Shown here: one piece after another, positions 51,925-61,404 of the stretch
Numbering within the stretch: the stretch's first letter is position 1
Layout of the letters: the number at the start of each line of letters is the position of its first letter
Source of the DNA: Tabrizicola_A sp964393035
GTDB taxonomy: Bacteria; Pseudomonadota; Alphaproteobacteria; Rhodobacterales; Rhodobacteraceae
Length of the DNA stretch: 64,000 bases
Assembly (NCBI GenBank): GCA_964393035.1
Contig: CAYMRX010000006.1
Location: forward strand, 260,762 to 324,761
Reading direction: 5' to 3'
Made by a program: the position numbers and the translations under genes
The notes under the pieces: generated by a model
Seen by the model: only the letters and a program-made list of their open reading frames with translations
What the model was told of the DNA's origin: nothing
The model's database searches: none

Positions 51925-53094
51925 TCAGTCTTTCAGGCTTTCTTCGCGCAAGCCATCGGCCAGAAGGTTGAGGCCCAGAACAAGGCTCATCAGCGCAAGG
52001 GCCGGGGCAAGGGCGGGGTGCGGCACCATGGAGAGAAGCTTGCGGCCGTCGTCGATGGTGGAGCCCCAGTCCGGGCTTTCCGGGCTGACGCCAAGGCCGA
52101 AGAAGCCGAGCGTGCCGAGAAGGATGGTGGTATAGCCGATGCGCAGGCAGAAATCGACGATCAGCGGTCCGCGGGCGTTGGGCAGGATTTCCCACAGCAT
52201 GATATACCACGGGCCTTCGCCACGGGTTTGGCCAGCGGCCACATAGTCCCGCGTCTTGATGTCCATCACCATGCCGCGCACGATGCGGAATACCCCGGGC
52301 GAGTTCACGAAAACCACCGAGACGAAGACGTTCAGCAGGTTCGGGTCCATCGACCAGATGCCCAAGGGATCCAGATTGAAGGCCAGCCCCGAATAGGCCC
52401 AAAGCCCGATCACCAGCACCGCGCCGACGTAAAGATTGCGTTTGGCAGGGGTGGTGAAGAAGCGCGAGTTGAACAGGATCACGAAGAAGATGATCGGGAA
52501 GACGAACAGGATGGCGGCAAACCACATCGGGATGCCTGTCTGCACGATTTCGGGCGTGACCAGAAGGTAGAACAGCAAGATCACCGGGAAGGCCAGAACG
52601 AGGTTGGCAAGAAAGCTGAGGCCGGTATCCAGCTTGCCGCCGAAATAGCCCGCCGGCAGGCCCAGCGTGATGCCGACCATGAAGGCAAAGACCGTGGCGG
52701 CAGGCGCGATTTGCAAGACCACGCGGCTGCCCATCACCATGCGGCTGAATACATCGCGCGCAACATGGTCGCCGCCAAGCAGCAGATAGGCGAAGGCGCC
52801 CTCCTCGGGGGCCTTGAGCGCCGATCCCGGCACGGCATTCTTGGAGCCGGAAAACTGCGCCAAGGGGTCCATGGTGATGATCCAATCGGCGAAGATCGCC
52901 GTGAAAACCCAGAACATCACGATGCCGAAGCCCAGCATCCCGACGGGGCTGTCAAAGAGCTTGCCGTAAAGCCCAAGCCGCCGCTTGAAGCTGATCGACA
53001 GGGCATAGGTGACGGCCAATGCCACCCAGACCGGCAAAAAGCGGCCTGCCATGGCGGCGATGATCTGGAACCAAGAGAGCGTGTCCATGTCCAT
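51925..53094 (-). CDS. Peptide-type ABC transporter permease, DppC-like
   Basis: A 389-residue inner-membrane permease. An N-terminal extension with extra helices precedes the usual core. The ATPase-contact (EAA) segment is VAAGQTRGEGPWYIMLWEIL near residue 290, and GTLGFFGLGVSPESPDWG follows as in DppC/OppC. The protein is about 90 residues longer than typical DppC, with a loop of helices in the middle. It works with the DppB-like permease four bases upstream. Confidence 0.92.
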   Translation of the reverse strand: MDMDTLSWFQIIAAMAGRFLPVWVALAVTYALSISFKRRLGLYGKLFDSPVGMLGFGIVMFWVFTAIFADWIITMDPLAQFSGSKNAVPGSALKAPEEGAFAYLLLGGDHVARDVFSRMVMGSRVVLQIAPAATVFAFMVGITLGLPAGYFGGKLDTGLSFLANLVLAFPVILLFYLLVTPEIVQTGIPMWFAAILFVFPIIFFVILFNSRFFTTPAKRNLYVGAVLVIGLWAYSGLAFNLDPLGIWSMDPNLLNVFVSVVFVNSPGVFRIVRGMVMDIKTRDYVAAGQTRGEGPWYIMLWEILPNARGPLIVDFCLRIGYTTILLGTLGFFGLGVSPESPDWGSTIDDGRKLLSMVPHPALAPALALMSLVLGLNLLADGLREESLKD

Positions 53095-53098
53095 TCCC

Positions 53099-54208
53099 TC
53101 AGGCCAGACGAATACGGGGGTTCAGGAAGACATAGCCGACATCCGAGATAAGCTGTGTCACCAGAACAACGAAGACGGCGACGACCGAGCAGCCCAGAAG
53201 CATCTCGATGTCATTGTTGGTGGCGGCCTGCACCAGCGTCCAGCCGAAGCCCTTGTAATTGAACAGAGTTTCGACAATCACGACGCCGTTCAAAAGCCAG
53301 GGGAACTGCAACATGATCACGGTAAAGGGCGCGATCAGCGCATTTCTGAGGGCGTGTTTCATCACGACCTGACGGAAGCTGACGCCCTTCAGCCGCGCGG
53401 TGCGGATATATTGGGCGGTCATCACCTCGGTCATGCTGGCGCGGGTCATCCGCGCGATATAGCCGATGCCATAAAGCGCGATGGTCGTGACGGGCAGCGC
53501 GAAGTTCCAGAAGGTGATGTCATCCATCGCGCTGGTCGCCGTGCCCATGAACAGCGTCTTGCGGGCGCCCAACAGGGCGTCGGGGCTGCCCAAGAGGCCC
53601 AGATGCACCAAAAGCGGCGAGAGGCCCACCGTGGCAGAGGCAAAAAACGCAATGAAGATCACGCCCGAGACATATTCCGGCGTCGCGGTGGTGATGATGG
53701 CCCCGGTGGACAGCACCCGGTCGGTGCGCGAGCCTTCCCGCATCCCCGACAGCACGCCCAACAGAAGCGCGGTCGGCACCATCACCAGCATCACCGCCAG
53801 CATCAGCCAGCCGGTCTGCCCCAGCGAACGGCCCAAGATTTCGGAAACCGGTTTCTTGAAGACAGTGGAAAAGCCCCAGTCACCTTGCAATAGCCCGCAG
53901 CGGGCGGGGGCTGCGGCGGGATCAGACCCTTTTTCGATGCAGCGGCCGCGTACCTCGCCGTCTTCCATGGTCTTGACCCATCCCGGCACCACGCCCAGCC
54001 ATTGGCCATAGCGCGAGATCATCGGCGTATCGAAACCGTTGTTGGCAATCCAACTGACCACCTGATCGTCGGTCATCCGAACCGACGCCTCGGATTTCGC
54101 CAGCTTTTCCAGGTTGGGTTGCAGGTTTGTCAGCGAAAAGACGATGAAAGTCAGCGCGAAGGCGGTCAGCAACATGACCCCAAGGCGGCGCAGAATGAAC
54201 ATCAACAT
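53099..54208 (-). CDS. Peptide-type ABC transporter permease, DppB-like
   Basis: A 369-residue inner-membrane permease. The N-terminus MLMFILRRLGVMLLTAFALT is typical, and the EAA-type loop reads YIRTARLKGVSFRQVVMKHA near residue 270. A periplasmic insert around residues 35-100 (VRMTDDQVVSWIANNGFD) makes it longer than DppB of E. coli. It follows the binding protein by 132 bp, after a hairpin. Confidence 0.92.
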   Translation of the reverse strand: MLMFILRRLGVMLLTAFALTFIVFSLTNLQPNLEKLAKSEASVRMTDDQVVSWIANNGFDTPMISRYGQWLGVVPGWVKTMEDGEVRGRCIEKGSDPAAAPARCGLLQGDWGFSTVFKKPVSEILGRSLGQTGWLMLAVMLVMVPTALLLGVLSGMREGSRTDRVLSTGAIITTATPEYVSGVIFIAFFASATVGLSPLLVHLGLLGSPDALLGARKTLFMGTATSAMDDITFWNFALPVTTIALYGIGYIARMTRASMTEVMTAQYIRTARLKGVSFRQVVMKHALRNALIAPFTVIMLQFPWLLNGVVIVETLFNYKGFGWTLVQAATNNDIEMLLGCSVVAVFVVLVTQLISDVGYVFLNPRIRLA

Positions 54209-54285
54209 GGGGTGGTCCTGTCCGGGCGGGCAGTGCGGGCACAGGCGGATGGGCCGGCTGCACCGCTTGCGGTGTGGCGAGAGAT

Positions 54286-54317
54286 AAAAGGGCGCGCGAG
54301 GGGTTTCCCGCGCGCCC
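54286..54317 (-). terminator. Intercistronic hairpin between binding protein and permease genes
   Basis: On the minus strand GGGCGCGCG and CGCGCGCCC form a stem followed by TTTT. Such hairpins commonly keep the binding-protein message more abundant than that of the permeases. Confidence 0.72.
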
Positions 54318-54340
54318 GATCTGATTGGCCGTGGCTGCCC

Positions 54341-55990
54341 TTAGGCGGCGTCAACCCACCACTTGTAATGGTGATGCTCGAAAGTGGCGTGCTTTTCGGC
54401 ACCATGCACTTTCGGGTCCGCGTGGCGGAACAGCGACCGCCAGTAGGGCTGCACCATCACGCCGGTGTCCTGCATGATCTTCTCGATCTTCTCCATCACC
54501 GCCTTGCGCGCCTCGGCGTCGTTGATCGACAGCGCCTCGGCGAGGGCTGCATCAAAGTCCGGGTTGGCCATGGCGGTCTCATTCCAGGCTTCGCCCGAAC
54601 GATAGGCCAGCGCCAGAACCTGCACGCCAAGCGGGCGCATGTTCCACTCGGTGGACGAGAACGGATACTTGGTCCAGTCGTTCCAGAAGGTCGAGCCCGG
54701 CAGCACCGTGCGCTTGATCTTGATGCCCGCATCGCGGATCTGGGCGGCAACCGCATCACAGGTCGCAGCCTGCCATGCATCATCCAGCGAGATCAGTTCG
54801 AACTCATTGTCGATCAGGCCCGCAGCTTCGATCCCGGCCTTGGCAGCCGCCGGATCGGCAGCCAGCGGCGGCAGGGCGAAGTATTCGGGATGGATCGGGC
54901 AGACATGGTGGTTTTCAGCCACGGTGCCCAGGTTCGAATAACCCAGTTCCAGCACAACCTTGTTGTCCACCGCCTTGATGAGCGCGTTGCGGACTTCCGG
55001 CTTGGTATAGGGCTCTTGGGCCTGGTTGAAGCGCACTGCCAGCGTGGCCGAGGTCACGGCTTCGGATTTGGTCCAGCCAAGCGCATCATACTGGGCGATG
55101 AAATCGCCGGTGGTCTGATAGTTGGCGTCGATCTCACCCGAGCCAGCAGCAGCGACGACCGCAGCCGGATCGGTGCCGAAGTCGATGTATTCGATGCGGT
55201 CCAGATAGGGGCCGCCATAGACTTCGGTGCCCCACCACGGATTGGCCGACTTGACCAGCACCTGCTTGACGCCGACTTCGTTCGATTCCGGCATATAGGG
55301 GCCGGTGCCAATCGGGTTCACCGAAGGATCGGCACCGTCATAGGACGGGTGAACGATGGCCGCGGGATAGTCCGCCATGCCGACGATGATGGTGATGTCG
55401 GGCGACAGGGTGGTCAGTTTGACGGTGTGATCGTCCACCTGGGTGATGGCGCCTTCGCGCGGGCCCTTGGTGGCGGCATCCATCAACGAGGCCATGCGGC
55501 CCGCCATCGAGTTGCCTTCCACATTGCCATCGCACCAACGGGTGATGTTGTGGACCACATCCTTGGCGGTGAAATCGTCGCCATTCGACCATTTCACGCC
55601 CTTGCGGACGTTCAGGGTGAATTCGGTGGCGTTGTCATTGACGGTCCACGAGTCCAGCAGCATGCCGCGGATCGAGCCGTCATTGTTGTATTCGACCAGA
55701 TATTCCAGCCAGCCGCGGCCGAAATTGGCCAGTTCCGACCAATCCCAGGTGCGGGGGTCTTTCTGGGCCTTGGTTTCCATCGCCATGCGCAGCGTGCCAC
55801 CCATCGCGGGGGCGTCTTGTGCCGCGGCCGGGGCCTCAAGGCCGAGCAGGCCATAGGCGGCAACGGCCGAAACCCCCAGCGCGGTCGAGCGCACGAGGAA
55901 TTCGCGGCGGCTCAGCGTGCCGTCGCGCACCTCGGCCGCATACATCACGGCGCCCGGATGCAGTGTTTCGGTTTCAAAGGTATCTTTCAT
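54341..55990 (-). CDS. ABC transporter substrate-binding protein, peptide/opine type
   Basis: A 549-residue SBP of the family 5 (DppA-like) group. The N-terminus is unusual: about 25 residues precede a twin-arginine signal LSRREFLVRSTALGVSAV. The mature core has MLLDSWTVNDNATEFTLNVR and VKWSNGDDFTAKDVVHNI. The ligand is not clear; peptides, opines or glycosides are all possible. It is the first gene of the minus-strand importer operon, and an AraC regulator lies 405 bp upstream on the same strand. Confidence 0.92.
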   Translation of the reverse strand: MKDTFETETLHPGAVMYAAEVRDGTLSRREFLVRSTALGVSAVAAYGLLGLEAPAAAQDAPAMGGTLRMAMETKAQKDPRTWDWSELANFGRGWLEYLVEYNNDGSIRGMLLDSWTVNDNATEFTLNVRKGVKWSNGDDFTAKDVVHNITRWCDGNVEGNSMAGRMASLMDAATKGPREGAITQVDDHTVKLTTLSPDITIIVGMADYPAAIVHPSYDGADPSVNPIGTGPYMPESNEVGVKQVLVKSANPWWGTEVYGGPYLDRIEYIDFGTDPAAVVAAAGSGEIDANYQTTGDFIAQYDALGWTKSEAVTSATLAVRFNQAQEPYTKPEVRNALIKAVDNKVVLELGYSNLGTVAENHHVCPIHPEYFALPPLAADPAAAKAGIEAAGLIDNEFELISLDDAWQAATCDAVAAQIRDAGIKIKRTVLPGSTFWNDWTKYPFSSTEWNMRPLGVQVLALAYRSGEAWNETAMANPDFDAALAEALSINDAEARKAVMEKIEKIMQDTGVMVQPYWRSLFRHADPKVHGAEKHATFEHHHYKWWVDAA

Positions 55991-56395
55991 GCTTGTCTCC
56001 CTGAATCAGCCTTTGGCCGTGTTTCTTCTGGTCCACTTTCGGGCATAAGGCCCGAACCATTCATGCAGCGCGGCCACATCGGTCCGCGCGCGAGGGGCGC
56101 CTTCTGTCGGGCGTTTCCCGCCGAAATGCGTGAGGATCGCCTCCTTTTCAGCATTCGTGTCACCGGGGTATTCGGCACCTTTTCCGCCCCTGCGTCAACG
56201 GCAAGATTCGTCATTCGGTGTCACAGTTGCGACATAAATGGACGGATTTTTCGCCTCGACACCTCTGTCGGGTTTCCGAGCCGAATTTCCGCCCGGCCGG
56301 AGAGAATTCCGCAAATGCGGAAGAATGGGGTGATTCTTCGCCATCTTCCGCCAAAGCGATGGCGAAATTGGCATATTCTGCCTCGCGGCCCCGAC
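55991..56395. promoter_or_regulatory. Intergenic region between araC-type regulator and ABC operon
   Basis: This 405-bp gap has no convincing gene. It is less GC-rich near 56160-56360 and should hold the promoter of the ABC operon (minus strand). Two adjacent hairpins lie at 56307-56339. Confidence 0.5.
56307..56339. repeat. Two adjoining inverted repeats near the araC-type gene end
   Basis: TTCCGCA/TGCGGAA (56307-56322, two-base centre) and GAAGAAT/ATTCTTC (56320-56339, six-base centre) share three bases. They may be a tandem terminator of the regulator gene or an operator for the importer operon. Confidence 0.55.
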
Positions 56396-57205
56396 TCAAA
56401 GCGAGCGGCGAAAGCGCGTTGGTGACACGCCGGTCATGTTCTGGAAAGCGCGGGTAAAATAGGCGGGCGAATTGAAGCCCAGGCTTTCACCGATCTGGCC
56501 CACCGGGCTGTCGGTTTCCGACAACAGGCGCAGCGCCTCGAAGATCCGGCGGTCTTGCAGAAGATCAATGGCGGAGCGCCCGCAGGTCTGGCGACAGCAG
56601 CGCGTCAGGTGGGTGGGGGTGACGCCCAGCTTTGCCGCCATCTCGCCCACGCCCAGCCCTTGGCGGAACTCGCGCTCCATCACTTGGGTAAACCGCGCAA
56701 CCAGACGGCGGGCGGCATCGGGCGGGGTGGCATCCGGCGCGGCCTTGACCGATTGCCGTTCCAGCCAGACCCCCAAAAGCCCCAGATAATGCCGGGTCGC
56801 GCGTTCATGCGCCGGGGTGCCGCTGTCCATTTCACGCTGGATCATGTCCAGAATGACATTGACTTCTTGCTGGGCATGCACCTCGCGGATGCGCAGATGC
56901 TGCGGGGTGTCGGGCAGGGTCACGCTGTTGTCACGGCCAAAAAACACCGCTGTCCCAAACACCTGCGGGCCGACTTCAAAGCCATGCATGACGCCGGGCG
57001 GGATGTAGATCGCGTTGTGCGCGGTATAGCCGCGCGTCACGCCCGCGACGGTGATCCGGCCCTGGCCCTTGGTGAACCACAGAAAACACCCTTCCGACAG
57101 GCTGCGCATCGCCTCGACCCGCCAGCGCCCGGCCGAGGCCAGACGGGGCAGGGCCACAAGCCGCATCTGCGAGGCTTCGATCGGGGCATTTGGCGCGTGG
57201 GTCAT
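56396..57205 (-). CDS. AraC family transcriptional regulator
   Basis: A 269-residue regulator. The N-terminal cupin-type ligand domain has GCFLWFTKGQGRITV and NAIYIPPGVMHGFEV. The C-terminal double HTH has LGVGEMAAKLGVTPTHLTR and a second block IGESLGFNSPAYFTRAFQNM. The ATG at 57205 has a purine-rich leader; an ATG six codons upstream is less likely. It probably controls the adjacent ABC importer, and its ligand may be the transported compound. Confidence 0.9.
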   Translation of the reverse strand: MTHAPNAPIEASQMRLVALPRLASAGRWRVEAMRSLSEGCFLWFTKGQGRITVAGVTRGYTAHNAIYIPPGVMHGFEVGPQVFGTAVFFGRDNSVTLPDTPQHLRIREVHAQQEVNVILDMIQREMDSGTPAHERATRHYLGLLGVWLERQSVKAAPDATPPDAARRLVARFTQVMEREFRQGLGVGEMAAKLGVTPTHLTRCCRQTCGRSAIDLLQDRRIFEALRLLSETDSPVGQIGESLGFNSPAYFTRAFQNMTGVSPTRFRRSL

Positions 57206-57343
57206 TTTCTGCTCTTTTGTCATTTGCGAACATTTTGGCAGGGCAGCCGCGGCATCCCAAGCAAAAAGATGACAGAAAAGGCCCCAAGGCCCGGATCGGC
57301 AAAGAAAGGTTGTGGACAAGTCTGTGGATGGCGGGTTTCCGCC

Positions 57344-58213
57344 TTAATTGCAGGGAAACTCGCGCCAATCCGCCATCCGCGACCGGAACCAGGTGCGTTG
57401 CCGCTTGGCATAGCGGCGGCTTTGCAGGATCGCGGCAGCCGTGGCGTCACAGAGCGTTGATTTCCCTTGCAAATGAGCAATCAATTCGGGCGCGCCGATC
57501 GCTTTGGAGGACGGCCGCCGCGCATCCCAGCCCGAAAGGGCCGCGCGCGCCTCCTCCAGGGCTCCGGCCGCCAGCATGCTGTGAAACCGGCGCGCGATTC
57601 GCGCATCCAGCCAATCGACGGCGGGGCGCAGGACAAGGGCTTCGGTTTGCGATCGCGGCAAAACGGGGGGGGGCGTTTCCTGCTGCCACGCCGCCAAACC
57701 CCGCCCGGTGGCGCGCAACACCTCCCAGGCGCGCTGGATGCGCGCGCCGTTCTGCCGGTCGATCCGCGCGGCGGTGGCGTGGTCCAACTCCGCCAACAGC
57801 CCGTCAAACCCCTCCGCTGCCACCCGCGCATCCGCCTCGGCCCGCACCGGGGGCGGCACGGCAGGAATATCGGCCAAACCCTCTGTCAGTGCAGAAAAAT
57901 TCAACCCCGTGCCGCCGACGATCACGACCGGACGATCCAAAAGCCCCCTCACCTCGCGCAGCCAGCGCCCGGTGGAATACATCTCCTCGCCCCCGACATG
58001 GCCATAAAGCGCATGGGGCAGCGCCGCTTCGTCGGCAGCACTGGGCCGCGCACTGAGCAGCCGCCAGCAGTCATAGACCTGCAAGGCATCGGCATTGACG
58101 ATCAGCCGGCCATCCCGCGCCGCGATCTCCATCGCCAGCGCCGACTTGCCAGAGGCGGTCGGCCCGGCAATCAACACCGGTGCCTCTCGCGATATGTGGC
58201 GAATGCCTTTCAT
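57344..58213 (-). CDS. miaA: tRNA dimethylallyltransferase
   Basis: A 289-residue enzyme that isopentenylates adenine-37 of tRNAs reading UNN codons. The P-loop LIAGPTASGKSALAMEIAA is near residue 14, and VIVGGTGLNFSALTEGLA follows. The C-terminal RRYAKRQRTWFRSRM block is diagnostic. The ATG at 58213 sits inside a repeated intergenic box (GTATTTTCGCCAAGATGAAAG), which thus supplies its start. DMAPP for the reaction comes from the dxr-type pathway encoded nearby. Confidence 0.95.
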   Translation of the reverse strand: MKGIRHISREAPVLIAGPTASGKSALAMEIAARDGRLIVNADALQVYDCWRLLSARPSAADEAALPHALYGHVGGEEMYSTGRWLREVRGLLDRPVVIVGGTGLNFSALTEGLADIPAVPPPVRAEADARVAAEGFDGLLAELDHATAARIDRQNGARIQRAWEVLRATGRGLAAWQQETPPPVLPRSQTEALVLRPAVDWLDARIARRFHSMLAAGALEEARAALSGWDARRPSSKAIGAPELIAHLQGKSTLCDATAAAILQSRRYAKRQRTWFRSRMADWREFPCN

Positions 58214-58230
58214 CTTGGCGAAAATACCCC
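58206..58230 (-). repeat. GGGTATTTTCGCCAAGATG box overlapping the miaA start
   Basis: On the minus strand this is one mismatch from the box at 22832 (T to C). The ATG within the box is the miaA start codon. GC-rich repeats (CGGGGGT/ACCCCCG) lie next to it at 58231-58262. Confidence 0.6.
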
Positions 58231-58346
58231 ACGGGGGCTGCGGGGGTGTGAAACCCCCGCTCCGCCGTTTCAGCAGTTGAACCCAGCGCCGTTTTGCGAC
58301 ATTTTGCGGGACAATCCAAGATCACACCGAAATGCAGGGGAATCCC

Positions 58347-59081
58347 ATGTCCGACACCGCCACCAAGTCCGGCGCCAAATACACGCGCGTGATGCTGAAA
58401 ATCTCGGGCGAGGCGCTGATGGGCGATCAGGGCTTCGGCCTGCACCCGCCGACCGTGGCGCGCATCGCGGCAGAGGTGAAATCGGTGCGCGACATGGGGG
58501 TGGAGGTTTGCATGGTCATCGGCGGCGGCAATATCTTCCGCGGCCTGGCCGGATCGGCCCAAGGCATGGAGCGGACGACCGCCGATTACATGGGCATGCT
58601 CGCCACCGTGATGAACGCCCTTGCGATGCAATCGGCGCTGGAGCAGATCGGCGTCTATACCCGGGTGATCTCGGCCATTCCGATGGATCAGGTCTGCGAG
58701 CCCTATATCCGCCGCCGCGCCGTGCGCCATCTTGAGAAGAAACGCGTCTGCATCTTCGCCGCCGGCACCGGCAACCCCTATTTCACCACCGATACCGCCG
58801 CGACGCTGCGGGCCTCGGAAATGGCCTGCGAGGCGATTTTCAAAGGCACCAAGGTGGACGGGGTCTATGACATGGATCCCAAGAAACACGCCCATGCCAA
58901 GCGCTATGACCATGTGACCTATGACGAGGTTCTGCAAAAGCACCTTGGGGTGATGGACGCCTCGGCCATTGCCCTGGCGCGCGACAACAGCCTGCCGATC
59001 ATCGTGTTTTCGCTGGATGAGCCCGGCGGGTTCAAGGGGATTTTGGCCGGCCAAGGCACCTATACCCGCGTGCAGGATTGA
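58347..59081 (+). CDS. pyrH: UMP kinase
   Basis: A 244-residue hexameric enzyme phosphorylating UMP to UDP. The amino-acid-kinase fold shows MLKISGEALMGDQGFG near residue 15, VIGGGNIFRGLAG near residue 57 and FAAGTGNPYFTTDTAA near residue 137. CAGGGGAATCCC leads to the ATG at 58347. It opens the conserved run pyrH-frr-uppS-cdsA-dxr-rseP. Confidence 0.97.
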   Translation: MSDTATKSGAKYTRVMLKISGEALMGDQGFGLHPPTVARIAAEVKSVRDMGVEVCMVIGGGNIFRGLAGSAQGMERTTADYMGMLATVMNALAMQSALEQIGVYTRVISAIPMDQVCEPYIRRRAVRHLEKKRVCIFAAGTGNPYFTTDTAATLRASEMACEAIFKGTKVDGVYDMDPKKHAHAKRYDHVTYDEVLQKHLGVMDASAIALARDNSLPIIVFSLDEPGGFKGILAGQGTYTRVQD

Positions 59082-59213
59082 TCCTGACCCCGGATTGCCG
59101 CTCAGCGGGCAATTTCCCCCAAAGCCCCGGTTTATTTCCGCCCGCACATTCGCTAGAACCTGCGCTAAAGGGGCGGCTTGCGGCCGGTTCCGGATGACTT
59201 GAAGGAAAACCAG

Positions 59214-59777
59214 ATGTCCGACGATCTTGAAATTGACCTCGACGCGATCCAGCGCCGGATGGATGGCGCGATGAATGCGCTCAAGCAGGAATTTGCCAGC
59301 TTGCGCACCGGGCGCGCCTCGGCCTCGATCGTCGATCCGATTCAGGTGGACGCCTATGGCCAGATGACCCCGATCAACCAGCTTGGCACCGTGAACGTGC
59401 CCGAGCCGCGGATGGTTGTCATCAACGTCTGGGACAAGGGCATGATCGGCAAGGTGGAAAAGGCGATCCGCGAAAGCGGCATCGGCATCAACCCGGTCAC
59501 CGACGGCCCGCTGATCCGCCTGCCGATCCCGGAGCTGAACGAACAGCGCCGCAAGGAACTGGCCAAGGTCGCCGCCCAATATGCCGAAAGCGCCAAGGTC
59601 GCGATCCGCAATGTGCGCCGCGATGGCATGGATCAGATCAAAAAGGCCAAATCCGCCGGCATGGGCGAGGATGACCAGAAGATGTGGTCGGACGAGGTGC
59701 AGGAGATGACCGACAAGCATGTCGCCGCCGTCGACAAGGCGCTTGAGGTCAAGCAGGCCGAGATCATGCAGGTGTAA
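59214..59777 (+). CDS. frr: Ribosome recycling factor
   Basis: A 187-residue tRNA-shaped factor that splits post-termination ribosomes together with EF-G. Typical blocks are LASLRTGRASASIVDPIQVD, GTVNVPEPRMVVINVWDKG and RKELAKVAAQYAESAKVAIR, each present in order. AAGGAAAAC precedes ATG 59214. It lies 132 bp after pyrH. Confidence 0.97.
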   Translation: MSDDLEIDLDAIQRRMDGAMNALKQEFASLRTGRASASIVDPIQVDAYGQMTPINQLGTVNVPEPRMVVINVWDKGMIGKVEKAIRESGIGINPVTDGPLIRLPIPELNEQRRKELAKVAAQYAESAKVAIRNVRRDGMDQIKKAKSAGMGEDDQKMWSDEVQEMTDKHVAAVDKALEVKQAEIMQV

Positions 59778-59874
59778 CGGTTTCGGACTGGGCGCTCTTT
59801 TAGGGGGCACCCCATTCCTTTGGTTTTTCAACCATATTCGTCCCTTATTTCGGGGACAAAGAGGGAAATAAGAC

Positions 59875-60603
59875 GTGGCTGCACAGATGACGAGCCCCCG
59901 CAAGGCTGAACATGTCGCCATCATCATGGATGGCAACGGCCGTTGGGCGACCCAACAGGGCTGGCCGCGCCTTGTGGGCCATCGCAAAGGGGCGGAACGG
60001 GTTAAGGAAATCGTCAATGCCGCTCCGGGTCTGGGCATCAAGTATCTGACGATCTACGCCTTTTCGACCGAGAACTGGAAACGCACCACGGAGGAGGTTC
60101 TGGGCCTGATGGCGATCTTCTCGCGCTACATCGAGCGCGAGGCGGATCGCATGGCGGCGGAATCGGTGCGGATGCGCTTCATCGGCGACCGGTCCATGCT
60201 GAACCCGCGGTTGAAACGGCTGCAAACCTCGATCGAACAGCGCACCTCGACCTATGACCGGCTGAACCTGACCGTCGGCATCAATTACGGCGGCCGCGAT
60301 GAGATCACCCGCGCCGTGCGCAGCATCGCCCGCGCCGTGGCGGGGGGGCAGGTGTCGCCCGACCAGATCACCGATCAGCTCATCTCGCAGCATCTTGACA
60401 CCGCCGATCTGCCCGACCCCGATCTGGTGATCCGCACCTCTGGCGAGACGCGGACCTCGAACTTCCTGCCCTGGCAGGCGGCCTATGCCGAATATGAATT
60501 CACCGATGTGCTGTGGCCGGATTTCACCGCCCAGCATCTGGCCGAGATCGTCAACAATTTCGGCAAGCGTGAACGGCGCTTTGGCGGGGTCGTCAAGGCA
60601 TGA
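59875..60603 (+). CDS. uppS: Undecaprenyl diphosphate synthase
   Basis: A 242-residue cis-prenyltransferase making the lipid carrier for cell-wall synthesis. The catalytic aspartate is in IIMDGNGRWATQQGWPRLVG near residue 19, and the substrate motif is DLVIRTSGETRTSNFLPWQ near residue 182. It begins at GTG 59875 with GAGGG nine bases before; ATG 59887 is an alternative. It overlaps cdsA by ATGA. Confidence 0.96.
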   Translation: MAAQMTSPRKAEHVAIIMDGNGRWATQQGWPRLVGHRKGAERVKEIVNAAPGLGIKYLTIYAFSTENWKRTTEEVLGLMAIFSRYIEREADRMAAESVRMRFIGDRSMLNPRLKRLQTSIEQRTSTYDRLNLTVGINYGGRDEITRAVRSIARAVAGGQVSPDQITDQLISQHLDTADLPDPDLVIRTSGETRTSNFLPWQAAYAEYEFTDVLWPDFTAQHLAEIVNNFGKRERRFGGVVKA

Positions 60604-61400
60604 GCGCCGCCCAACCCGCAGACTGGAATGACCTTCGGCCGCGTGTTCTGTCGGCCATTGTCATGGTTCTGGTCGGTGGGGGCGTAGTTTTGCTTGGGGG
60701 CGCGCCCTTTGCGGTTCTGGTGGTGCTGTTGACCGGGGTGATGATGTGGGAGCTGTCGCGCATGACCGCCGATCCCGCCTTGGACATCTCGCTTTGGCTT
60801 GGGCCGCTCGCCGCGTTGCTTTTGGCGCTGAACCTGTGGTCGTCCTGGTCCTTTGCGGCCATCGGGCTTGCGGTTCCCGCCATTCTGGGGGCGGTCTTGC
60901 CGCGCCGGGATCGCGCGGTGTTTCTGGCCTATGCGCTGATCCTCATGGTCACGGGGCTGGCGCTGGTCATGCTGCGGCAATCGCTGGGGCTGGTGCCGAT
61001 CCTGTGGCTGCTGGCGGCCGTCATCACCTCTGACATCATGGGCTATTTCGCCGGGCGCACCTTGGGCGGGCCAAAATTCTGGCCCCGCATCAGCCCGAAG
61101 AAAACCTGGTCGGGCACCGCCGCGGGCTGGGTGGGGGCGGGTTTGGTCGGCTTTGGCTTTTGGGCGGCGGGGTTTGGCTCGGCACATCTGCTTTGGGCCT
61201 CGCCCCTTGTGGCGCTTGCCGGTCAGATGGGTGACATTGCGGAAAGCGCCATCAAGCGCCGGGCAGGGGTCAAGGACAGTTCCAACCTGATCCCCGGCCA
61301 TGGCGGGCTTCTGGACCGGTTTGATGCCTTGGCCTTTGCGGCCATCCTGACGGTCGCCCTGAACATTGTCGTGCCGCTGTTTCCCCTGCTGAAAGGCTGA
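60600..61400 (+). CDS. cdsA: Phosphatidate cytidylyltransferase
   Basis: A 266-residue membrane enzyme making CDP-diacylglycerol, the substrate of phosphatidyltransferases such as that at 2156. It has about seven hydrophobic helices. The signature is ISPKKTWSGTAAGW near residue 163 and IKRRAGVKDSSNLIPGHGG near residue 219. The start overlaps uppS. dxr follows after four bases. Confidence 0.95.
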   Translation: MSAAQPADWNDLRPRVLSAIVMVLVGGGVVLLGGAPFAVLVVLLTGVMMWELSRMTADPALDISLWLGPLAALLLALNLWSSWSFAAIGLAVPAILGAVLPRRDRAVFLAYALILMVTGLALVMLRQSLGLVPILWLLAAVITSDIMGYFAGRTLGGPKFWPRISPKKTWSGTAAGWVGAGLVGFGFWAAGFGSAHLLWASPLVALAGQMGDIAESAIKRRAGVKDSSNLIPGHGGLLDRFDALAFAAILTVALNIVVPLFPLLKG

Positions 61401-61404
61401 CCCC

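Noticed and set aside
54002..56425. 807-codon open frame antisense to the importer genes
   Set aside because: It spans parts of two genes and an intergenic gap with no domain pattern.
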